Positions 1 to 5,418 of a DNA stretch of 9,701 bases are shown here, piece by piece. Each line of letters begins with the position of its first letter. The first letter of the stretch is position 1. A program made the position numbers and the translations under genes. The notes beneath the pieces were generated by a model, which made no database searches, had not been told where the DNA came from, and saw nothing but the letters and a program-made list of their open reading frames with translations. This DNA comes from Oscillospiraceae bacterium (lineage in GTDB: Bacteria > Bacillota > Clostridia > Oscillospirales > Ruminococcaceae). The stretch covers positions 1-9,701 of the forward strand of contig JAITVF010000012.1 in NCBI GenBank assembly GCA_031285945.1, read 5' to 3'.

Positions 1-15
1 TTAATGCTTAAGCGC

Positions 16-40
16 AAAAAAACCACCAGCTCTGCTGGTG
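16..40 (-). terminator. left-end hairpin with T run on the minus strand
   Basis: CACCAGC (24-30) and GCTGGTG (34-40) form a 7-bp stem with a 3-base loop. Read on the minus strand, the stem is followed by seven T residues (complement of 16-22), which is an intrinsic terminator pattern. On the plus strand there is no T run. It is probably the structured left end of the IS200 element. It may also stop leftward transcription from the nadE side that has crossed the element antisense to tnpA. Confidence 0.6.
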
Positions 41-64
41 AGAATAAAAAAACTTTAGATAGAA

Positions 65-128
65 AAAACCTCCATTTGCTAAAATAGATGCAGGTTTGCC
101 AACCGCATAAACAGCAAAAGGAGGTTTT
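65..128 (+). promoter_or_regulatory. leader inverted repeat that can sequester the tnpA ribosome binding site
   Basis: AAAACCTCCATTTGCT (65-80) is complementary to AGCAAAAGGAGGTTTT (113-128) at 15 of 16 positions. The right arm contains the Shine-Dalgarno GGAGG (120-124), 10 bases before the tnpA ATG at 135. Folding would bury the ribosome binding site. In Salmonella IS200 a leader stem-loop is known to repress transposase translation in this way; the same role here is inferred from the complementarity. Confidence 0.7.
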
Positions 129-134
129 GTCGCA

Positions 135-605
135 ATGAACGACATACAAAGTTTATCACATTCTAAATGGCGATGCCAGTATCACGTGGTATTTGCACCA
201 AAATACCGGAGGAAGGAGATATACGGAAAGATAAAAACAGATATAGGCCAGATACTGCGCAAGCTGTGTGAACAGAAGAAAGTAGAAATAATAGAGGCAA
301 ATGCCTGTCCGGACCATATACATATGTTGGTGATGATCCCACCAAGCCTGAGTGTATCGCAGTTTATGGGATATCTGAAAGGCAAAAGCAGTCTGATGAT
401 TTTTGACAGACACGCAAATCTCAAGTACAAATACGGTAACCGGCACTTTTGGTGCCGTGGATACTATGTGGATACGGTAGGGCGCAATAAAAATGCAATA
501 GCCGAGTATATCAAAAATCAATTGGAGGAGGATATAGCGTCTGATCAGATATCACTAAAAGAATACATGGACCCGTTTACGGGTAGCAAGAGTACAAAGG
601 CATAA
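135..605 (+). CDS. tnpA: IS200/IS605-family transposase TnpA (Y1 HUH)
   Basis: The product is a 156-residue single-strand DNA transposase that would cut and rejoin the hairpin-marked ends of its own element. The HUH metal-binding motif is His61-Ile-His63, within DHIHML. The C-terminal helix GRNKNAIAEYIKNQ carries the expected catalytic tyrosine, Tyr125. The N-terminal stretch WRCQYHVVFAPKYRR is typical of the IS200 branch. Length matches the family (about 150 residues) and the frame is open from ATG to stop, so the gene looks intact. The ATG at 135 is preceded by GGAGG at 120-124. No tnpB or accessory gene accompanies it. Translation is probably kept low by the leader inverted repeat at 65-128. 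Confidence 0.95.
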   Translation: MNDIQSLSHSKWRCQYHVVFAPKYRRKEIYGKIKTDIGQILRKLCEQKKVEIIEANACPDHIHMLVMIPPSLSVSQFMGYLKGKSSLMIFDRHANLKYKYGNRHFWCRGYYVDTVGRNKNAIAEYIKNQLEEDIASDQISLKEYMDPFTGSKSTKA

Positions 606-608
606 AAA

Positions 609-631
609 CAGGCCGCTTTAGCGGCGGCCTG
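609..631 (+). repeat. hairpin directly after tnpA
   Basis: CAGGCCGC (609-616) pairs perfectly with GCGGCCTG (624-631) across a 7-base loop, starting 3 bases after the tnpA stop. No T run follows on either strand, so a standard terminator is not supported. Two smaller hairpins follow: GCCCC/GGGGC at 662-675 and ACCCT/AGGGT at 690-702. Together they make the 3' segment of the element highly structured. Confidence 0.55.
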
Positions 632-710
632 TGATAGTAATGCGGTTGGCGGACCTTCTGTGCCCCTTGAGGGGCTGTGCCTGTAATATACCCTTTTAGG
701 GTTGGTGCAT

Positions 711-731
711 ACCACGCGTTCAACGCGTGGT
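711..731 (+). repeat. IS200 right-end hairpin
   Basis: ACCACGCGT (711-719) and ACGCGTGGT (723-731) form a perfect 9-bp stem with a 3-base loop. This is the last strong hairpin before the nadE 3' end and fits the subterminal hairpin that TnpA recognises at the right end of IS200/IS605 elements. The cleavage site should lie a few bases downstream, around 735-740. This is inference from family architecture. Confidence 0.6.
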
Positions 732-791
732 TTTGATTCGCGTGATAGTATTACGTGCCCCCCGCAGGCGCTTTCGAGTTCGGGAACAGGG

Positions 792-2609
792 CTATATAAG
801 CCCTTCCCCCTCAAGATCCGACAAAAGCCAGGTGGGGTCGAGGTCTGAGGGGATAGAGAAGCTCGCGCCGTTTAAGTTTACTTCGGTAACGCCGGCCGAA
901 TCGGGCGCGCAGGAGCGCTTGAACTGCGCCTGACAAAACCGCTTTATAAAAAAGGCGAGCTTATCCTTTATAAATTCGGGCTCAAGCTCGGGGAACGCGG
1001 CGCGCGCGTAGAATAATATTCTGCGGGGCCGCATAGTGTAGCGCAGGAAATAGTAGCAGAAGAAGTCGTGGAGCTCGTACGGCCCCAGGATTTCCTCGGT
1101 CTTCTGGGTGATCTCGCCGTTTTCGGGTGGGAGAAGCTCGGGGGATATGGGGGTATCCAAAATAGATTCCACCGATTCCCTTATTCCAGCGACCAGCTCC
1201 TTTTCGGCCACATGGCGAACAAGCTCCCTCAGCACCGTTTTGGTTAGGCAGATGTTGACGTTGTAGTTTGAGATATGGTCACCCGCAAAGGTGGTAAAGC
1301 CGAGACTCGCCTCGCTCATGTCGCCGGTGCCCACCACAAGTCCGGAAACTGCGTTGGCTATATCCAGAAGGATCTGGGTGCGCTCCCTGGCCTGAGCGTT
1401 TTCGTATACGGTATCCCGCTGGCCGGCGTGTCCGATATCCTCCAGGTGAACCTGCACCGCCTGACGGATGGGAATCTCCCTTCTTTCAACGCCCAGCTGC
1501 TCCATAAGCTGAAGAGCGTTGAAGTGAGTCTGATCGGAGGTTCCGAAGCCCGGCATGGTGATTCCCAAAACGCTTTGGCGCGGAAGCCCCAGCGCGTCGG
1601 CCGCGGCTACCGCCACAAGAAGGGCCGCGGTGGAATCGAGCCCTCCCGATATACCCAGTACAAGCCTCAAGACCCCTATGTTGGACATCCTGGCCGCGAG
1701 GGAGCGAACCTGAAGGGCAAAAAGATCGCTAAGATAAGCATCCCTGCCGTAGGGCGGCAGAAATGGGTTGCGCTCAACCGTCCGCAGCAGGCGCCCCCTT
1801 TGTGGGGACGGCTCAACAGAGTGAAATACGGCGGGAGAGGCGGCCGAGCGCTTTTCCGCCCGGATAACGTCGCAGTCAAGGTCGACGGTGCAGCTCGCGC
1901 TCTCGTAGCCCGCCCTGAGGTAAGCCATCTCTACGCCGCATTCAAACACGCTCGCAAAGCCGCGGTAAACGAATGGGAAGGAGGTATCGCCCACTCCGCC
2001 GTTTATAACGGCTATGGCAACGCCCAGCGAGCGGGAAAGGCAGGCCAGCAGGTGGGTGACCTCCTCCTCCTGGCCCGCGATGGCGGGGGAATATGAGGGT
2101 ACTATGATAAGGTCGCAGCCTGTTTTGGCGATCTCCGTCGCCCTCATGGCAAGCCCCGGCAGAGCGCAGCTCAAGACGCAAAAGCTAAGGTCCCCGCAGG
2201 AAAAAACGGTATCCACCGAAAGCAGATGGGCGGAATACCCCCCCGAGGCAAGGGGCGGGGGATTGTCCAGCGTGGGAATAAGGCCTATAAGCTCCCCTTT
2301 ATGAAGGACCGCCATAACCGAAACGGGCTTGCCGTTGTCGTCGATGGCAAGCCCGGCTATAACGTAGCCCTTATGGTCGGCGCAGGCGGCCTGTAGCCCC
2401 CCCAGAGCGAGGGCGCACTGGTTGAGAAGCAGGGTGTTGGAATAAAGGCTGCCGCAGCTCGGAGAACAGAGCGCGAGGCTGGGAAAAACCGCGATATCGC
2501 AGTCTGCGTCCGGGGCCTTTAGAAGCGCGCGGCATTCCTCCAGGCAATCTTTGGGGTTTGCGCAGTTTACCTTGTTTATGGCGGCTGTCAGGCGAATGAT
2601 GCTGTTCAA
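792..2609 (-). CDS. nadE: NAD synthase with degenerate glutaminase domain
   Basis: NadE amidates nicotinate adenine dinucleotide to NAD+ with ATP, the last step of NAD synthesis. The 605-residue protein has the two-domain glutamine-dependent layout: a nitrilase-like domain (about 1-260) and a synthetase domain (about 290-600). The ATP-pyrophosphatase loop SGGLDST is at 321-327. GTGDMSE and GDHISNYNVN follow at about 427-452, ELLPPENGEITQKTE at 491-505 and GPYELHDFF at 509-517, all family signatures. The C terminus is complete. The glutaminase half looks degenerate: FPSL has Ser44 where the family's FPEL places the catalytic Glu, and IPT113 replaces the Lys-bearing loop. Only a candidate Cys148 remains. 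The enzyme may use free ammonia. The TTG start at 2609 is supported by GGGAGG 8 bases upstream; no Met codon occurs before residue 99. It lies 94 bp after rnj on the same strand and is probably co-transcribed with it. Confidence 0.93.
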   Translation of the reverse strand: MNSIIRLTAAINKVNCANPKDCLEECRALLKAPDADCDIAVFPSLALCSPSCGSLYSNTLLLNQCALALGGLQAACADHKGYVIAGLAIDDNGKPVSVMAVLHKGELIGLIPTLDNPPPLASGGYSAHLLSVDTVFSCGDLSFCVLSCALPGLAMRATEIAKTGCDLIIVPSYSPAIAGQEEEVTHLLACLSRSLGVAIAVINGGVGDTSFPFVYRGFASVFECGVEMAYLRAGYESASCTVDLDCDVIRAEKRSAASPAVFHSVEPSPQRGRLLRTVERNPFLPPYGRDAYLSDLFALQVRSLAARMSNIGVLRLVLGISGGLDSTAALLVAVAAADALGLPRQSVLGITMPGFGTSDQTHFNALQLMEQLGVERREIPIRQAVQVHLEDIGHAGQRDTVYENAQARERTQILLDIANAVSGLVVGTGDMSEASLGFTTFAGDHISNYNVNICLTKTVLRELVRHVAEKELVAGIRESVESILDTPISPELLPPENGEITQKTEEILGPYELHDFFCYYFLRYTMRPRRILFYARAAFPELEPEFIKDKLAFFIKRFCQAQFKRSCAPDSAGVTEVNLNGASFSIPSDLDPTWLLSDLEGEGLI

Positions 2610-2662
2610 TTCTCAGGTCCTCCCGGCTGTTAATTTAGGGGCGGCAAGCGCCGATTTACCGC

Positions 2663-2689
2663 ATCTCCCCCGCCAATGGCGAGGGAGAT
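2663..2689. repeat. REP-like palindrome between rnj and nadE
   Basis: ATCTCCCCCGCC (2663-2674) and GGCGAGGGAGAT (2678-2689) pair over 12 bp with one mismatch and a 3-base loop. It lies 14 bases after the rnj stop in the 94-bp rnj-nadE spacer. No T run follows on the minus strand, so it is not a standard terminator; it could protect or process the mRNA. Its core, TCCCCCGCC-loop-GGCG, recurs in the palindrome at 7944-7980, suggesting a dispersed repeat family. Confidence 0.6.
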
Positions 2690-2703
2690 ATAGTCAAGGA
2701 GCT

Positions 2704-4803
2704 TTATTCAACCTCCTGTATTACAGGCAGTATCATTGGGCTGCGCCTGGTGGCCTGCCAAAAGTAGTCGCCCAGGTCGTCGCGCACCCGCTGCTTAAGG
2801 GTTCCCCATTCGCGGGTGTTCTTTTCCATGCATTTGCGGATGGATTCTCGGGCTATCGTGCGGGCCTTGCCTATCATATCCTCCGATTCCCGTACGTATA
2901 CAAAGCCGCGGGAAACGATGTCGGGCCCCGACAGTATCTGGCCGCTGCGGGTATCTACGGTGGTAACGACCACTATCAGCCCATCCTCCGCCATATGCTT
3001 GCGGTCGCGCAGCACTATGCTGCCCACATCGCCCACGCCGAGACCGTCCACGTATACCTTACCGGCGGTTACCGTGTCGACTACGGCTATGCCGTCCTCC
3101 GAAATCTCAACCACCCGGCCTATATCGGCTATAAGGGCGTTTTCGGGGGGCATTCCCATAATAATCGCCAGATCCTTGTGCTTTTTAAGATGCTTGTACT
3201 CGCCGTGAACAGGTATAAAGTATTTTGGCTTGGTGAGCGCGTGCATCATCTTGAGCTCATCCTGGCAGGCGTGGCCCGAGACGTGAACGTCGAACATCTT
3301 CTCGTAAACAACTACCGCGCCCAGCTTTAAAAGCTCGTTGACTACCCGTGTGACCAGCTTTTCGTTGCCGGGGATAGGGGTAGCCGAAATTATTATGCAG
3401 TCGCCGGGGCCCACGGTTACCTTGCGGTGATCGCCCATGGCCATTCGGGAAAGCGCGCTCATGGTCTCGCCCTGGGAGCCGGTGGTAATTATAACAATCT
3501 GGTTCGGCATGTATTTGCCGACCGAATCAACGTCGATAAGCACCCCGGCGGGAATATCGAGATAGCCTATCTCGAGCGCCCTTCCGATCACGTTTTCCAT
3601 GCTGCGGCCCTGCACCGCCACCTTGCGGCCGTATTTTACGGCGGCGTCCACTATCTGCTGAACACGGTGCACGTTGGAGGAAAAGGTAGCGACCAGGATT
3701 CTTTTATCGGGGTGGCTTGCGAAGAGCTTGTCGAAGCTTTCGCCTACTATTCGCTCGCTCATGGTTGAGCCGGGCCGCTCTACGTTGGTCGAGTCGGCCA
3801 GAAGGCACAAAACCCCCTGCCGGCCGAGCTCGCCGAGCCTCGCCAGGTCTATTATCTCGCCCCTGATGGGGGTAAAGTCGACCTTAAAGTCGCCTGTGTG
3901 AACAATAACTCCCGCCGGTGTGTGAAGGGCCAGCGCGCAGGCGTCGGGTATCGAGTGGTTTACGTTTATATACTCAACGCTGTTTTTGCCAAGGTTTATG
4001 GTGTCGCCCGGCTTTACCACGTTGAGCTGTACCCGCCCCAGAAGATTGTGCTCCTTGAACTTGCCCTCGATTAGCGCCGCCGTAAGCCTGGTCGCGTAGA
4101 CGGGGAATTTCACCTGCTTTAAAAGGTAGGGAAGCGCCCCTATGTGGTCCTCGTGCCCGTGGGTTATAAAGATGGCCTTAATGTCGTCCTTATGCTCTAT
4201 GATGTAGGTGAAGTCGGGGATAACCAGATCTATTCCCGGCATGCTCTCATCGGGAAAGGTGAGCCCGCAGTCGATAATAAAGCTTTCGCCGTCCGATTCC
4301 ACCACGTTGAGGTTTTTGCCCACCTCGCCGAGCCCCCCTAAGGGGATAAAGCGAATCGAGGGCTTTTTATCATCCTTGCCCTTCCTGCCCCGCGCGGTCT
4401 GCCTGTTCCTGGAGCCGCCCGGATTACGGGGGGCGCGCTCCCCCACGCCTTCCCTTTCCGCCGCGCTTTTCGCGGGCTCCGCAGGGGCGCTGTGAGTTTT
4501 TTCGGCCGAGCTCTGCGGCGTCTGCTTTCGCCCTTGCTGCGGCGGGCGGCCGCGACGCTTTTGTGCCGGCGCCGTGGTGACGGCCGGCCCCGCCGTTGCG
4601 GCCGGCTGGGTCTGGCGAGGAGCTTCCTCCTGAGTCTTGGCGGCCGGCTGGGTCTGGCGGGACGCCTCCTCCTGAGTCTTGGCGGCTGGCTGCGCGTTTT
4701 GCCTGCGCTCCTGGGGCGAACGGCCTCTCCTTGGGCGCGCCTGAGCGCCGTCCCGGGGCTCGGGCAGCTTTTTTTCGTTGGAATTTGAGCCTGAATCTTT
4801 CAA
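2704..4803 (-). CDS. rnj: Ribonuclease J with long basic disordered N-terminal arm
   Basis: RNase J is a zinc-dependent metallo-beta-lactamase/beta-CASP nuclease with endonuclease and 5'-3' exonuclease activity, central to mRNA decay and rRNA maturation in Firmicutes. From the TTG at 4803 the protein has 699 residues. The catalytic core begins at about 148 (PSIRFIPLGG). The metal motif HGHEDH is at 215-220, with His283, Asp305 (HTGDF), the beta-CASP segment around 365-535 and His533 (PVHGEY). The intact motif suggests an active J1-like enzyme. Residues 1-147 are low-complexity, rich in Q, P, A, R and K, with two 14-residue repeats (38-65) and an AT-hook-like KRRGRPP (82-88). RNase J proteins are usually about 555 residues, so this arm is extra. 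The start is chosen by GGAGG at 4811-4815, 7 bases upstream; the first internal Met is residue 188. Transcription probably starts at the promoter 5139-5167. Confidence 0.95.
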   Translation of the reverse strand: MKDSGSNSNEKKLPEPRDGAQARPRRGRSPQERRQNAQPAAKTQEEASRQTQPAAKTQEEAPRQTQPAATAGPAVTTAPAQKRRGRPPQQGRKQTPQSSAEKTHSAPAEPAKSAAEREGVGERAPRNPGGSRNRQTARGRKGKDDKKPSIRFIPLGGLGEVGKNLNVVESDGESFIIDCGLTFPDESMPGIDLVIPDFTYIIEHKDDIKAIFITHGHEDHIGALPYLLKQVKFPVYATRLTAALIEGKFKEHNLLGRVQLNVVKPGDTINLGKNSVEYINVNHSIPDACALALHTPAGVIVHTGDFKVDFTPIRGEIIDLARLGELGRQGVLCLLADSTNVERPGSTMSERIVGESFDKLFASHPDKRILVATFSSNVHRVQQIVDAAVKYGRKVAVQGRSMENVIGRALEIGYLDIPAGVLIDVDSVGKYMPNQIVIITTGSQGETMSALSRMAMGDHRKVTVGPGDCIIISATPIPGNEKLVTRVVNELLKLGAVVVYEKMFDVHVSGHACQDELKMMHALTKPKYFIPVHGEYKHLKKHKDLAIIMGMPPENALIADIGRVVEISEDGIAVVDTVTAGKVYVDGLGVGDVGSIVLRDRKHMAEDGLIVVVTTVDTRSGQILSGPDIVSRGFVYVRESEDMIGKARTIARESIRKCMEKNTREWGTLKQRVRDDLGDYFWQATRRSPMILPVIQEVE
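4598..4696 (-). repeat. 42-bp in-frame tandem repeat in the rnj N-terminal arm
   Basis: Two 42-bp units (4598-4639 and 4640-4681) and a partial third (4682 to about 4696) are nearly identical at the DNA level. Each encodes a 14-residue unit of the form QPAAKTQEEAxRQT. Because 42 is divisible by three, gain or loss of a unit would keep the frame, so copy number may vary between strains. The repeat lies in the disordered part of RNase J and should not disturb the catalytic core. Confidence 0.85.
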
Positions 4804-4817
4804 ATAATAACCTCCGA

Positions 4818-5012
4818 TCAGTAACTTTGCCGGCCCGCCCCCATGCAGAACTGGAACGTACAAGGAAAGTCCTGACAATATTTGCACAGGAAAAAGCGCC
4901 CCTGCTCCGAGAAAAAACGGAGGGGCGGTTTCCTGCAATTTATGCAAAAAAACCGTACATGCCACGGGCGGGATAAAGCCTGTTTTCTCACGGGCGGGCG
5001 GCACGCGGCCAC
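4818..5012 (-). CDS. candidate small Cys-rich (zinc-ribbon-like) protein upstream of rnj
   Basis: I do not recognise this product. The frame encodes two CxxC pairs, CINC and CKYC, about 20 residues apart. The second is followed by DFPC and FQFC, so the last part has six cysteines in about 35 residues, a possible zinc-binding knuckle. The TGA stop (4818-4820) lies 2 bases before the rnj GGAGG, an operon-like spacing, and the frame is downstream of the promoter at 5139-5167. The start is unclear. GTG at 5012 (64 residues) has a weak purine-rich stretch upstream and GTG at 4991 is an alternative. The frame stays open to a TTG at 5135, but that lies at the predicted transcription start and has no ribosome binding site. 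A terminator-like hairpin lies inside the frame. It could be a real gene, a leader peptide or a chance frame. Confidence 0.35.
   Translation of the reverse strand: MAACRPPVRKQALSRPWHVRFFCINCRKPPLRFFSEQGRFFLCKYCQDFPCTFQFCMGAGRQSY
4891..4927 (-). terminator. possible intrinsic terminator or attenuator in the rnj leader
   Basis: CGCCCCT (4897-4903) pairs with AGGGGCG (4921-4927), and inner CCG/CGG (4907-4909 with 4918-4920) extends the stem past a 3-base bulge. Read on the minus strand, the hairpin is followed by C and then TTTTT (complement of 4891-4896), the form of a modest Rho-independent terminator. It lies between the rnj promoter and the rnj start, so it could end transcripts early or attenuate expression. 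The T run is short, so efficiency is uncertain. Confidence 0.4.
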
Positions 5013-5138
5013 TCGAAGCCCTGCCCCTTGCCCTTTTCCGATCGGGCAAACGGACAAGAAGGCCTGCCTAGCCCCGCCGGAGAAAAACGCGCCTTCGGCA
5101 TCGTAATAATGGAACGATAATTCCGTGCTATCCAAACT

Positions 5139-5167
5139 ATTTTACCCGATGTGAATTTTTTTGTCAA
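5139..5167 (-). promoter_or_regulatory. near-consensus sigma-A promoter for rnj
   Basis: On the minus strand, TTGACA (5162-5167) is a perfect -35 box. It is separated by exactly 17 bases from TAAAAT (5139-5144), a 5-of-6 match to the -10 consensus. Transcription should begin near 5132 and run toward rnj, giving a leader of about 330 nt. The flanks are AT-rich in an otherwise GC-rich spacer. This is the clearest promoter in the window. Confidence 0.8.
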
Positions 5168-5224
5168 GAGATTTTTTATACGGGCCGTTGCTGGGCCTTA
5201 GCCCGTGCTTGCGCTAAAGGCTAA

Positions 5225-5418
5225 TCCGCCGGCTGCAAATAGAGCAATGCGCCAAAATAACCGGAAATTCGATGCCGTATGGCGCGCATTGCTCTATCGG
5301 CCATATCCGGCGGTTGCCACCCGCAGGTGGCGAGCCGGATGGCCATGACCGCTATAGCAATTGTAGATAAGACCTTTTCCGCTTATTTATTACAATTGCT
5401 ATAATTATTCGCGGTCAT
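5225..5418. repeat. cluster of overlapping large inverted repeats between the sugar gene and rnj
   Basis: Three structures fill this stretch. A: 14-bp perfect arms, ATAGAGCAATGCGC (5239-5252) with 5284-5297, plus outer CCGCCGG (5226-5232) with CCGGCGG (5307-5313). B: GGCCATATCCGGC (5299-5311) with GCCGGATGGCC (5334-5344), with an inner perfect GCCACC/GGTGGC hairpin (5316-5331). C: TATAGCAATTGTA (5353-5365) with 5391-5403, plus ATGACCGC (5345-5352) with GCGGTCAT (5411-5418), which overlaps the stop codon of the upstream gene. The outer arm of A overlaps the left arm of B, so the two exclude each other. There is no T run, so ordinary termination is not supported. It could be a MITE-like or REP-like insertion or a structured RNA. 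Confidence 0.7.

Larger units (their letters stand above)
10..737 (+). mobile_element. IS200-type insertion sequence (approximate ends)
   Basis: A single small Y1 HUH transposase is flanked by short hairpins and no tnpB, which is the IS200 layout within the IS200/IS605 family. The left side has a hairpin at 24-40 and a ribosome-binding-site hairpin at 65-128. The right side has hairpins at 609-631, 662-675, 690-702 and 711-731. IS200/IS605 elements have no terminal inverted repeats and make no target duplication, so the ends cannot be read directly. I place them a few bases outside the outermost hairpins, each uncertain by about 10-15 bases. The size, about 730 bp, fits IS200 elements (about 700 bp). 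The element sits just past the nadE stop codon, in convergent orientation. Confidence 0.8.

Noticed and set aside
1275..2096. Long plus-strand open frame opposite nadE
   Set aside because: It is antisense to a clear NAD synthase and has no recognisable domain; GC-rich codon use of the real gene leaves the complementary frame open.
2551..3330. Long plus-strand open frame opposite the rnj 3' end
   Set aside because: It is antisense to conserved RNase J codons, with no domain or ribosome binding site support.
4804..5049. Extending RNase J upstream of 4803 in the same open frame
   Set aside because: The extra 82 residues have no family resemblance. The frame crosses the rnj Shine-Dalgarno at 4811-4815, and the TTG at 4803 has ideal spacing to it.
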